Below are positions 1 through 8,111 of a stretch of 64,000 nt of DNA, piece by piece. Source of the DNA: Elusimicrobiota bacterium (lineage in GTDB: Bacteria > Elusimicrobiota > Elusimicrobia > UBA1565); NCBI GenBank assembly GCA_003450735.1, contig DMEZ01000055.1, positions 113,943 to 177,942 of the forward strand, written 5' to 3'. Under the pieces are notes generated by a model that was not told the DNA's origin, did no database searches, and saw nothing but the letters and a program-made list of their open reading frames with translations. Position numbers and translations under genes: made by a program. Position 1 is the stretch's first letter. Each line of letters begins with the position of its first letter.

Positions 1-6
1 GGACGG

Positions 7-1140
7 CTACGCCGTCGCTTCCTGGCTGTCGCGCGCGCGCTCGTCGAGGCACATCTCCTCGATCTGCGGCTTGCACTGGTGGAAGGCGTCGATGATGGCC
101 GGGTCGAAGAGGCGGCCCGACTGGTCGTGCATGTACTGGAAGGTCTCGTCCATCGTCCAGGCGCCCTTGTAGACGCGGCGGGTGGTCAAGGCGTCGAAGA
201 CGTCCACCACCGAGACGATGCGGGCTTCCAAGGGGATCTCCTCGCCCTTGAGGCCGTGCGGGTAGCCCGTCCCGTCCCAGTGCTCGTGGTGGGCCATCGC
301 GATGTTCCGGGCCAGCTTGAGCAGGCGCGACTCCGCGCCCTCGAGCATCTTCGCCCCGTAGACCGGGTGCTTCTTCATCTCCTCGTACTCGTCGGGGGTC
401 AGCTTGCCCGGCTTGAGCAGGATCGCGTCCGGGATGGCCACCTTGCCGATGTCGTGGAGCGGGCTCGCGTAGCGCAGGTCCTCGACCAGGTCGTAGGCGA
501 GGCCCAGCTGGGCCGAGATGATGGCCGTGTACTTCGAGATGCGCCGCAGGTGCGAGGCCGTGTCCTGCTGGTCGCGGTACTCGGCCACCATGGCCAGCCG
601 GTAGATGGTCTCCAGGTGCGACCTGCGCAGGTTCTCGTAGAGCCGCGCGTTCTCGATGGAGGAGGAGGCGATGGCGGCCAGGATGCGGAGGAAGCCCTCG
701 TCCTCGTCGTTGAAAGGCCCCTTGGATTTGTTGAGGACCTCGAAGACCCCCAGCGCCTTTCCCTCGCGGTCCTTGAGCGGGACGGCGAGCAGGCTCTTGG
801 TCTGGTAGCCCGTCAGCTTGTCGAGGTCCTGGGTGAAGCGCCGGTCGCGGTAGGCGTCGCGGATGTTGACGGCCGAGCCCGTCTTGGCCACGAAGCCCGC
901 GATGCCCTGTCCCATCGGGACGCGCAAAACCTTCTCGCCCACGCCCAGGGCGACCTTCGTCCAGAGCTCGTGCTTGTCGTGGTCGATGAGGAAGACGGAG
1001 CAGCGGTCGGCTCCCAGGATATGGCGGACTTCTTCGGCGATGATGGTGAGGAGGCTGTCAATGCGGGTCTCGGCCGCGATGCGGCGGCCGAAACGGGCCA
1101 ATAACATCTGTCTGCGCTCCAGCTCTTGGCGTCTACCCAT
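7..1140 (-). CDS. GAF / HD-GYP domain protein, putative c-di-GMP phosphodiesterase
   Basis: The 377-residue protein has a GAF sensor domain at about residues 25-165 and an HD-GYP domain at about 190-345. The HD pair is at 229-230 within LHDIGK, a further His at 258, and HHEHWDGTGYP at 284-294, so the metal ligands and the GYP signature are intact. HD-GYP proteins hydrolyse c-di-GMP, and the GAF domain probably supplies ligand control. There is no membrane segment, so it should be cytosolic. The ATG overlaps the stop region of the preceding glycolate-oxidase-type Fe-S gene by 8 nt, so it is probably the last gene of that operon in the window. The input signal is unknown. Confidence 0.9.
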   Translation of the reverse strand: MGRRQELERRQMLLARFGRRIAAETRIDSLLTIIAEEVRHILGADRCSVFLIDHDKHELWTKVALGVGEKVLRVPMGQGIAGFVAKTGSAVNIRDAYRDRRFTQDLDKLTGYQTKSLLAVPLKDREGKALGVFEVLNKSKGPFNDEDEGFLRILAAIASSSIENARLYENLRRSHLETIYRLAMVAEYRDQQDTASHLRRISKYTAIISAQLGLAYDLVEDLRYASPLHDIGKVAIPDAILLKPGKLTPDEYEEMKKHPVYGAKMLEGAESRLLKLARNIAMAHHEHWDGTGYPHGLKGEEIPLEARIVSVVDVFDALTTRRVYKGAWTMDETFQYMHDQSGRLFDPAIIDAFHQCKPQIEEMCLDERARDSQEATA

Positions 1141-2413
1141 CGCTCCCGTCCAACGCTTCGCAGACCGCTTCCGACCAATGGACGACTCTTCCTTCAGGGT
1201 AGTATTTCTCTAGTCCCCGCGCAAGCTGGATGAGGCAGGAAGTGCCCGAGGCGCAGACCGTCCTGGCGCCCGCCGCTTTCGCGTGCCCGATCTTGCGGCG
1301 CAAAAGCTCCTCCGAGAGCTCCGGGTGCTTGAAGGCGAAGAGCCCCGCCCCGCCGCAGCAGTCGTCGGAGCACTCCATCTCCGCGAAGGCGGCGGCAGCC
1401 GCCTTCACGGCCGCGCGGGGCTCCTTGAAGAGGCCCTGTCCGTGCCGGGCGCGGCAGGAGTCGTGCAGGGTCACGAGGCCCGGCAGGACGCCGGGCCGCA
1501 CGGGGGCCTCGACTTCGACGATGTCCTTCACCCTGGCGGCGAACGCCTCGGCTCTTTCGCGCCAGGCCGGGTCCCGGAGGAAGAGCTGGGGGTAGCTCTT
1601 GAGGAAGGCCGCGCAGGAGGAGCAGTCGGCGAACACCGGGGCGTCCGAACGCCGGTCTTCCCAGCGCTGGATGTTCAGGCGCGCGAGCTCGCGGGCGGTC
1701 TCGAGGTCGCCGTAGTTGAAGGCGAGGAGGCCGCAGCAGGGGTTGTCCAGGAAGGCGCCGCGGCCGTGCACGCGGTGCAGGATCCGCAGGGAGGCCAAAC
1801 CCACGCGCGGGAACACGAAGTTCGTGCCGCAGGCGGCGAAATAGCTCCAGGCGGCGTCCGGGCCCGCGCGCAGGGAAGCGTCCTCGCGCAAGGCTTCGGC
1901 CAGGGTGCGCTCGGGGGTCTCCTTCACGTGCGCGTCGGCCTCCGCGAGCGCGCGCAAACCCAGCAGTCGCAGAAGCCCGGTCTTGGCCGCCAGGCCCGCG
2001 AGGCCCATGCGCTTCAAGGCGAAGCCCGCGCGGACAGCCTTCGCGAGCAGATCGGGACGGACGACCAGGAGGTGGCGCAGGAGCCTCCTGGCCCATTCGG
2101 GCTGGCCGAGGATCTCCCTGCGGGCCTCGAGCACCAGGTCGGGGGTCGGGACGCGGGCAGGGCAGGCCGTGGTGCAGGCGCCGCAGAGCAGGCAGGTCGA
2201 GAGCGCCTCCTCGGCGCTCGAGGGATCCTCGAACTTCCCCTCCAGGAACTGCCTCACGATCTGGTTGCGGCCCCGCGCGGACTGCGCCTCCCGCCCCGTC
2301 GCCTTGTAGGTGGGGCAGGCCTGCTCGCAGTAGCCGCAGCGGCTGCACTGAGCGACGGCATCGTAGTCGCTCCGCTCACCCAGCGCGGTCCTCAGGCGGC
2401 CCAGGGACTTCAC
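1133..2413 (-). CDS. glcF: Glycolate/lactate oxidase-type Fe-S subunit (GlcF-like)
   Basis: The 426-residue protein has two N-terminal 4Fe-4S ferredoxin motifs (CSRCGYCEQACP and CLLCGACTTACP) and two C-terminal cysteine-rich CCG domains (around NPCCG and DDCCGG). This is the layout of GlcF, the electron-transfer subunit that takes electrons from the flavin subunits. I chose the GTG at 2413 because it overlaps the TGA of the upstream GlcD-GlcE fusion as GTGA, the coupled arrangement seen at other junctions in this window, and because the conserved sequence begins about 20 residues later. The substrate is a 2-hydroxy acid by family; glycolate rather than D-lactate cannot be told from sequence. 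Confidence 0.9.
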   Translation of the reverse strand: MKSLGRLRTALGERSDYDAVAQCSRCGYCEQACPTYKATGREAQSARGRNQIVRQFLEGKFEDPSSAEEALSTCLLCGACTTACPARVPTPDLVLEARREILGQPEWARRLLRHLLVVRPDLLAKAVRAGFALKRMGLAGLAAKTGLLRLLGLRALAEADAHVKETPERTLAEALREDASLRAGPDAAWSYFAACGTNFVFPRVGLASLRILHRVHGRGAFLDNPCCGLLAFNYGDLETARELARLNIQRWEDRRSDAPVFADCSSCAAFLKSYPQLFLRDPAWRERAEAFAARVKDIVEVEAPVRPGVLPGLVTLHDSCRARHGQGLFKEPRAAVKAAAAAFAEMECSDDCCGGAGLFAFKHPELSEELLRRKIGHAKAAGARTVCASGTSCLIQLARGLEKYYPEGRVVHWSEAVCEALDGSDG

Positions 2414-4410
2414 CGGGGCTCCTCGAACCAGCCATTGAGCAGGGCCTGCGGATCGAACGCCCGCTTGAGGCGGCGGTGCCAGGACACCATGCGCGGGAGC
2501 TTCGGCTTGGGCAGCTCGCCGGGCAGCTCGGGCGGGATGGGCGAGAGGCGCAAAGTCACGTCCAGGAGGATGGCGAGGGTGCCCCACGAGCCTAGAAGCA
2601 GGCGCGGCACGTCGTAGCCGGCCACGTTCTTCATGACCTTGCCGCCCAGGTCGTGCACGGTCCCGTCGGGGAGCAGGACGCGCATCCCGAGGATCCCGTC
2701 GCGCACCCCCGGCCAGGGCTTCGTCGCAAGCAGGCCCCCCAGCGTGCCCGTCGAGACGGGAAGCGGGACGAAGAAACCCTCCGGATCGAGGCGGGACTTC
2801 AGCTCGCTCAAGCTGATGCCGGCCTCCGCCGTGACCGTGAAGTCCTCTCGCTCGAGCTCCAGGATGGCCGAGAGCGGCCGGGTGGTCAGCCACCCCTTCT
2901 CCCGGTCGGCGACGGCCTTCAGGATCTTCGAGCGGGCTCCAAAGAGGGAGAAGGGGCGGCGCTCGGCGGCGCGCTCGCGCACGGCGTCGATGAGCGCCTG
3001 GGCCGCGGGCGAGCAGGGCCGGGCCGGGCGGACCGGGGCGGGCAGGGGCTCCCCCGGCAGGGGGAACATCTTGTCCGGGTTCGCGAGGTTCTCCGGGTCG
3101 AAGGCCGCCTTGATGCGCCGGAAGAGCCCGAGGGTCTCGGGCGGGAACAGCCAGCCCATCGCGGCGCGCTTTTCGATGCCGATGCCGTGCTCGCCCGAGA
3201 TGGAGCCGCCGAGCTCGACGCAGGCCTTGAGCATCTCCTGGCCCGCGCGATGGGCCCGCGCCGTCCCCTCGCGGTCGCGTTCGTCGAAGAACAGGTGGGG
3301 GTGCAGGTTCCCGTCCCCGGCATGGAAGAGCAGGCTCGAGGGGGACTGGTGGGCCTGCGCGATGGCGCGCACCCGCCGCGCGGCCTCGGGCAGGCGGCTC
3401 CTCGGCACCACGCCGTCCTCGACGAGCACGTTCGTGGAGCGGCGGGTCAGGGCGGCGTAGGCGCTGCGGCGGCCCTCCCAGAGCCGGTCGCGCTCGGCCG
3501 CGTCCTTGGCCAGGCGCAGTTCGAGCGTCCCGTGCCGGGAGCACAGCTCCCGCACCTTGTCGAGCTGCAGCGCGAGGCCGGCGCCCTCCCCCTCCAGCTC
3601 GATGAGCAGGACGGCCTCCGCCTGCGGGTAGCCGGGGTGCGCGTAGGCTTCGATGCAGTCGAGCGTGAAGCGGTCCATCGCCTCCATGTCGCGGGGCAGG
3701 ACGCCCGAGGCCACGATGGCGGCCACGCAGGCGACCGACTCCTCGATGGAGCGGAAAGCCGCGAGCACCGCGACGATCTCGGGGGGCTCCGGCACGCAGT
3801 TGAGCCAGGCCTTCGTGACCAGCCCCAGGGTGCCCTCGGAGCCGATGAGCAGGCTCATCAGCTCCGGCCCCTCGTCCTCGAGCGAGAAATGGGCGATCGA
3901 GCCGTCCGGCATCACCGCGTCGAGGGCGCGGACGTGGTGGGCGGTCACGCCGTAGCGCAGGCAGCGCGGCCCGCCCGCGTTCTCGCCGATGTTGCCGCCC
4001 AGGGTGCAGACCCGGTAGGAAGCCGGGTCGGGGGCGTAGAAGAGATGGTGGGGCTCAAGGCGCTTCTGGAGCGCCAGGTTGACGGCGCCGGGCTCGACGA
4101 GCGCCTCGCGGGAGGGCGCGTCCACGGAGAGGACGCGGTCCATGCGCGCCGTCGAAACGACCACGCCCCCCCGCAGGGGGACGCAGCCGCCGCTCAGATT
4201 CGTGCCGGCGCCGCGTACGACGAAGGGGATCCGCCGCTCGGCGCACCAGCGCACGGCCAAGGCGACGTCGTCCTCGCGGCGCGCAAGGACGGCCCCGTCC
4301 GGGCGCGAGCGCTCGAGGGAAGCGTCATAGGCGTAGGTCAAACGGTCGGCTTCGCCGTCGTAGACCCGGCCGGGGAGCAGGCGCTTGAGCGAGGACAGGT
4401 CTCTGGGCAT
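2410..4410 (-). CDS. FAD-linked oxidase, GlcD-GlcE fusion
   Basis: The 666-residue protein has a complete GlcD-like half: FAD-binding PCMH domain at about 30-220 with VVRGAGTNLSGG and GNIGENAGGPRC, then a FAD-oxidase C-terminal domain to about 440 containing HAGDGNLHPH. It is followed by a GlcE-like second FAD-binding segment at about 470-640 (STGTLGGLLATK, KVMKNVAGYDVPRLLLGSWG). In E. coli these are separate subunits of glycolate oxidase; here they are one polypeptide, with the Fe-S subunit encoded directly downstream in a 4-nt overlap. It should oxidise a 2-hydroxy acid and pass electrons to GlcF. The ATG at 4410 lies just before the conserved N-terminus. Confidence 0.88.
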   Translation of the reverse strand: MPRDLSSLKRLLPGRVYDGEADRLTYAYDASLERSRPDGAVLARREDDVALAVRWCAERRIPFVVRGAGTNLSGGCVPLRGGVVVSTARMDRVLSVDAPSREALVEPGAVNLALQKRLEPHHLFYAPDPASYRVCTLGGNIGENAGGPRCLRYGVTAHHVRALDAVMPDGSIAHFSLEDEGPELMSLLIGSEGTLGLVTKAWLNCVPEPPEIVAVLAAFRSIEESVACVAAIVASGVLPRDMEAMDRFTLDCIEAYAHPGYPQAEAVLLIELEGEGAGLALQLDKVRELCSRHGTLELRLAKDAAERDRLWEGRRSAYAALTRRSTNVLVEDGVVPRSRLPEAARRVRAIAQAHQSPSSLLFHAGDGNLHPHLFFDERDREGTARAHRAGQEMLKACVELGGSISGEHGIGIEKRAAMGWLFPPETLGLFRRIKAAFDPENLANPDKMFPLPGEPLPAPVRPARPCSPAAQALIDAVRERAAERRPFSLFGARSKILKAVADREKGWLTTRPLSAILELEREDFTVTAEAGISLSELKSRLDPEGFFVPLPVSTGTLGGLLATKPWPGVRDGILGMRVLLPDGTVHDLGGKVMKNVAGYDVPRLLLGSWGTLAILLDVTLRLSPIPPELPGELPKPKLPRMVSWHRRLKRAFDPQALLNGWFEEPR

Positions 4411-4423
4411 GAGCCCCCGGAAG

Positions 4424-6496
4424 CTAGGGCTGCTTCGGCGGCGGGGTGTAGGGCCCCCCCACGGTGGGCATCCCCGGGGCCGCGCCCGGCATCCCCGGCT
4501 GTGCCGGCTGGGGCGGCTGGGCGGGGGCGGCCGGGGCGGGGAGGGGGAGGGTGAAGTAGAACACCGAGCCCTTGCCGACCTCGGAATCCACGCCCATGCC
4601 GCCGCCGTGCGCCTTCACGATCTCCTGCGCGATCTTCAGGCCCAGGCCGAAGCCCGCGCGGCGCATCTTCTGGGCGGCCTCCGTCTGGAAGAACCGGTTG
4701 AAGATCTTGGGCAGGTCTTCCTTCGAGATGCCGATGCCGGTGTCGCGCACGCTGATGGTCGAGAAGGTCGGGCCGACCTGGACGTGCACGTAGACCGCGC
4801 CCTTCTCGGGGGTGTACTGGATGGCGTTCGTGCAGAGGTTCTGGATGACCTGGCCGATGCGCAGGGGGTCGCCGTTGAACTTCGGCAGGGTCTCGGGCAC
4901 GCTGACCTGGAGGTTGATCTGCCGCTTGTCCGCCACGACCTGCACCCGCGAGCGGACGTCGGCGACCACCTGGGCGAGGTCCATCTCGGCGATGTTGACG
5001 CGGAGCTTGCCCGACTCGATGGCGGCGAAGTCGACGAGGTCGCTGATGAGCCCCTCGAGGGTCTTGGAGGAGGACATGATGTGGTTGATGCACTTGAGGA
5101 TGTCCGGCTCCTTGACCTTCCAGGAGAGCAGCTCCGCGTAGCCGCGGATGGCGGTGAGCGGGTTCTTGACGTCGTGGGCCACCGTGGCGAAGAACTTCTT
5201 CTGGAAGTTGTTGAGCTCCTCGAGCTGGAGGTTGCTGACCTTGAGCTCCTCGATGAGGCGCGCGTTCTCGAGCATCAGGCGCCGCCGCTCGAGCGCGCGC
5301 GTGATGGAGAACTTGAGCCGGGAGGGCTCCACCGGCTTGAGGAGGGCGTCGTCCAGGCCGATCTCGACCACCTGGGAGACCCCCTGCAGGGCCGTCTGGA
5401 GGGGGTAGCGGTCGACCATCAGGATGAGGCGCATGTCCGGGTCGAACTCGCGCATCTTCTGGGCGAGCTCGATGCCGGTGTGCTGGGCGTAGGCCAGGGC
5501 CGCGCCCACGACCGCGATGTGGTAGCGGTCGGTCTGCGCGAGCTCGATGGCCTCGTCGCCCTTCATCGAGGCGGTCACCTCGAAGCCGTCGGCCATCAGG
5601 CTGGCCGCGACCTGCACCAGCGAGGGCTTGAAGTTGTCGCAGTAGAGCACCCGGCCCAGCTCGCGCGGGTCCTCCACGCGGCGGCCGAGCAGGAGGTCGA
5701 GGGCCTGCCCGAAGAAGGCGCGCGGCAGGAACCCCGGGCGCTGGCGCTTCATGGCCCGCTCGACGAGGTGGAGGAAGCCGAGGCTCGACACCAGGAAGCA
5801 GCGCATGTTCGGGATGTCCTGGCGCAGGCGCTGGTCCACGATCTCGGCGTCGAAGACGTCGCCCTTCCAGAGCACGACGACGGAGGTCGGCGGCCCCTTC
5901 GCGGGCTCCTCGGGCGGCTTCTCCTCCTTCTTCTCGGAGCCGATGAGGCGGGAGAGCGTCCAGCCCTTCTTCTTCCCCTCGTCCTCCGCGGCGGGCTTGG
6001 GCTGTGAGAGCCGGAACATCTCGACGATGCCCACGGTGGACTCGGCGACGAGGGGCTGCAGGCCGATGGACTGCAGGCGGGCCTGGAGCATGCCGGTCAT
6101 GTAGAGGGTCTGGTCGGCGAGGAAGACCATCGGGGTCGTCCCGAGCGCGCGCAGCCCGTCCATGACCGCCTGGTCGAGCGGCCAGTGCAACCGCATGACC
6201 GGCTCGGTCGAGGCGGCTGGATTGGGCTGCTGCTGGGGATCGAGAAAGATGAGCGGCGGGGCGCCCGGCTCGAGGTGGAGCTGCATCAGGTAGCGCCGCT
6301 CCTGCTCGCGCAAAGACTGCGCGTCCGCGATGACGCCGGCGAGCTGGGTGCTCTCGTCCTTGCGCCAGAGCCGGCGCGCGTCCTGGATGGTGTGGGTGGC
6401 GTCCAAGAGGGCCGAGCGCACCTCGCAGGCCTTCGCGTAGGCTTCCGCGAGGGCCTTGTCCGAGGTGATGAGGACGATGCGCAGCTTCGCCCCCAT
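4424..6496 (-). CDS. Sensor histidine kinase with degenerate receiver-like N-terminal domains
   Basis: 690 residues. The C-terminal half is a full kinase: H-box FFATVAHDVKNPLTAIRGY (His about 439), N-box NLCTNAIQYTP, G1 DTGIGI, F-box and G2 GFGLGLKIAQEI, ending in a Pro/Gly-rich tail of about 40 residues. Ahead of it, at about 290-410, is a receiver-like fold in which the strand that should carry the phosphoacceptor Asp reads IAVVGAALAY, so it cannot accept phosphate in the usual way. Two further receiver-like stretches (about 1-120 and 125-285, the latter interrupted by a charged linker) also lack a clear acceptor. No membrane segment. The ATG overlaps the tryptophanase stop as TGATG, so the two genes are coupled. 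Confidence 0.85.
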   Translation of the reverse strand: MGAKLRIVLITSDKALAEAYAKACEVRSALLDATHTIQDARRLWRKDESTQLAGVIADAQSLREQERRYLMQLHLEPGAPPLIFLDPQQQPNPAASTEPVMRLHWPLDQAVMDGLRALGTTPMVFLADQTLYMTGMLQARLQSIGLQPLVAESTVGIVEMFRLSQPKPAAEDEGKKKGWTLSRLIGSEKKEEKPPEEPAKGPPTSVVVLWKGDVFDAEIVDQRLRQDIPNMRCFLVSSLGFLHLVERAMKRQRPGFLPRAFFGQALDLLLGRRVEDPRELGRVLYCDNFKPSLVQVAASLMADGFEVTASMKGDEAIELAQTDRYHIAVVGAALAYAQHTGIELAQKMREFDPDMRLILMVDRYPLQTALQGVSQVVEIGLDDALLKPVEPSRLKFSITRALERRRLMLENARLIEELKVSNLQLEELNNFQKKFFATVAHDVKNPLTAIRGYAELLSWKVKEPDILKCINHIMSSSKTLEGLISDLVDFAAIESGKLRVNIAEMDLAQVVADVRSRVQVVADKRQINLQVSVPETLPKFNGDPLRIGQVIQNLCTNAIQYTPEKGAVYVHVQVGPTFSTISVRDTGIGISKEDLPKIFNRFFQTEAAQKMRRAGFGLGLKIAQEIVKAHGGGMGVDSEVGKGSVFYFTLPLPAPAAPAQPPQPAQPGMPGAAPGMPTVGGPYTPPPKQP

Positions 6497-7884
6497 CAGG
6501 CCTCCGGAGCGAGCCTCGCCGTGAAATGGCTCAAGACCTCGGAAGCCTCGAGCAGGCGCATCCCCTTCAGGGACTTGGCCCGGGAAGCGATGTCGCCGAA
6601 GACTTCGACGACGAAGTCGATGTGGCTCTGCGTGTACACCCGGCGAGGGACGGCCAGGCGCACGAGCTCCATCGGAGCCGGCTCGAAGGCGCCGTCCTTG
6701 CCGCGGCGGCCGAACATCAGCGAGCCGATCTCGCAGCTCCGGATGCCTCCCGTGAGGTAGAGCTCGCAGACGAGGGCCTGGCCGGGGTAGCGTTCCGGGG
6801 CGATGTGGTCGAGGAAGCGCTTGGCGTCCACGTAGACGCCGTGGCCGCCGGGCGGCTCCACGATGGGCACCCCGTGGCGCCGGAGGCCCTCGCCCAGATA
6901 CTCGATCGAGCGGATGCGGTACTGGAGGTACTCCTCCTCCAGGATCTCGCCGAGGCCGATGGCCATGGCTTCGAGGTCGCGGCCGGCGAGCCCCCCGTAG
7001 GTGGAGAAGCCCTCGCCGATGATGAGGATCTCGCGGGCGCGGCGGGCCAGAGCCTTGTCGTTGACGGCGAAGAACCCCCCGATGTTGACGAAGGCGTCCT
7101 TCTTGGCGCTCATCATGCAGCCGTCGACGTAGGAGAACATCTCCCGGGCGATCTCGCGGACGCTCCTGCCCGCATAGCCGGGCTCCCGCAGCTTGATGAA
7201 GTAGGCGTTCTCGGCGAAGCGGGCGCAGTCGAGGAAGAGGGGGATCTTGTGGAAGCGGCAGATCTCGGCCGTCTCGCGCAGGTTGCGCATCGAGACGGGC
7301 TGGCCGCCCAGCGAGTTGTTGGTCACGGTCATGACGACGAGCGGAACGTTCTCGCGGCCCTTCTCCCTGATCTTCGCCTCGAGGGCGGCCGTGTCGATGT
7401 CGCCCTTGAAGGGGCCGGGCTTGTCGAAGCGCAGGGCGCCGGCCGCGGGCAGATCCACCGCCTCGGCCCCCGAGACCTCGACGTTGGCGCGCGTGGTGTC
7501 GAAGTGGGTGTTCGCGATGACCGTCTTGCCAGGCCCGCCGAGGATGGAGAAGAGGATGCGCTCGGCGGCGCGCCCCTGGTGGACGGGGATGACCTCGCGC
7601 AGGCCGGTCAGTTCGCGGACGGCGCGCTCGAACGCGTAGAAACTGCGCGCTCCCGCATAGGACTCGTCCCCGCGCATGATGCCGCCCCACTGCTCGCCGG
7701 ACATGGCGGAAGTGCCCGAATCGGTGAGGAGGTCGATGAGGATCTTGTCGGCCGGAACGTTGAAGAGGTTGAAGCCGGCGTCCCGGAGCACGCACTCGCG
7801 CTCGGGCCGGTCGGTGAAGCCGAGCGGCTCGACGCACTTGATCTTGAAAGGCTCGATGATGGTCTTCCAGTTCCAGTCGTGCAT
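6496..7884 (-). CDS. tnaA: Tryptophanase (beta-eliminating lyase, PLP)
   Basis: 462 residues, aligned end to end with the tryptophanase/tyrosine phenol-lyase family. The PLP lysine lies in MSAKKD at 261-262; TDSGTSAMS, NNSLGGQPVS and YGGLAGRDLEAMAIGL are family blocks. Three positions separating the two enzymes agree with tryptophanase: Asp129 in HFDTT (Thr in tyrosine phenol-lyase), Ile in SCEIGS (Arg in the lyase), and His453 in SHFTARL (Phe in the lyase). It should convert tryptophan to indole, pyruvate and ammonia. It is the first gene of a minus-strand operon, with a promoter ending about 8 nt before the ATG. No tnaC-like leader or Trp permease is seen. Confidence 0.88.
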   Translation of the reverse strand: MHDWNWKTIIEPFKIKCVEPLGFTDRPERECVLRDAGFNLFNVPADKILIDLLTDSGTSAMSGEQWGGIMRGDESYAGARSFYAFERAVRELTGLREVIPVHQGRAAERILFSILGGPGKTVIANTHFDTTRANVEVSGAEAVDLPAAGALRFDKPGPFKGDIDTAALEAKIREKGRENVPLVVMTVTNNSLGGQPVSMRNLRETAEICRFHKIPLFLDCARFAENAYFIKLREPGYAGRSVREIAREMFSYVDGCMMSAKKDAFVNIGGFFAVNDKALARRAREILIIGEGFSTYGGLAGRDLEAMAIGLGEILEEEYLQYRIRSIEYLGEGLRRHGVPIVEPPGGHGVYVDAKRFLDHIAPERYPGQALVCELYLTGGIRSCEIGSLMFGRRGKDGAFEPAPMELVRLAVPRRVYTQSHIDFVVEVFGDIASRAKSLKGMRLLEASEVLSHFTARLAPEA

Positions 7885-7921
7885 CGCTCGCTACTATGTC
7901 AAATCCGGGCCCGCCCGTCAA
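7885..7921 (-). promoter_or_regulatory. Putative promoter of tnaA
   Basis: On the minus strand a TTGACG -35 (7916-7921) is separated by 17 nt from CATAGT (7893-7898), which lies 8 nt before the tnaA ATG. The -35 is good and the -10 fair. The implied start of transcription is at or next to the ATG, so little or no leader would be present. Confidence 0.45.
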
Positions 7922-8060
7922 AGCCTTTTTGATCGGCGCCGGCGCTCCCGCTTTTTCCGCTATTTTTACCCAGCCCCTCGTCGGATTCAGGGCACATTTA
8001 AGGAGGAGCCGCCGGCCCCGATAGGCCCAGAAGGTCTTGGGCCGCCTGCGGGAGGCCCCT

Positions 8061-8077
8061 TGGGCCCTTCGAACCTG
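8061..8077 (+). promoter_or_regulatory. Secretome-associated motif, copy A (upstream of PLD gene)
   Basis: TGGGCCCTTCGAACCTG, 35-51 nt before the PLD start codon. It resembles motifs at 16294, 29272, 31848 and 61323, all upstream of genes for exported proteins. The rest of 7922-8060 holds no gene I can support; an AAGGAGG at about 8000 is not followed by a usable start. Confidence 0.4.
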
Positions 8078-8111
8078 TGAACCCCTTCTCCGAGGGTCCA
8101 TCCTATCCAGG

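Noticed and set aside
2653..6007. Very long plus-strand open frames (such as 2653-4554 and 4385-6007) opposite the glc and kinase genes
   Set aside because: They are antisense shadows of high-GC codon use: His/Arg/Gly/Leu-rich, no motifs, and the minus-strand proteins have clear catalytic residues.
6496..7884. Tyrosine phenol-lyase as the identity of the beta-eliminating lyase
   Set aside because: The Asp129, Ile and His453 positions match tryptophanase rather than the phenol-lyase Thr, Arg and Phe.
7990..8006. AAGGAGGAG resembling a strong ribosome binding site upstream of the PLD gene
   Set aside because: No ATG, GTG or TTG follows at a usable distance with a credible frame.
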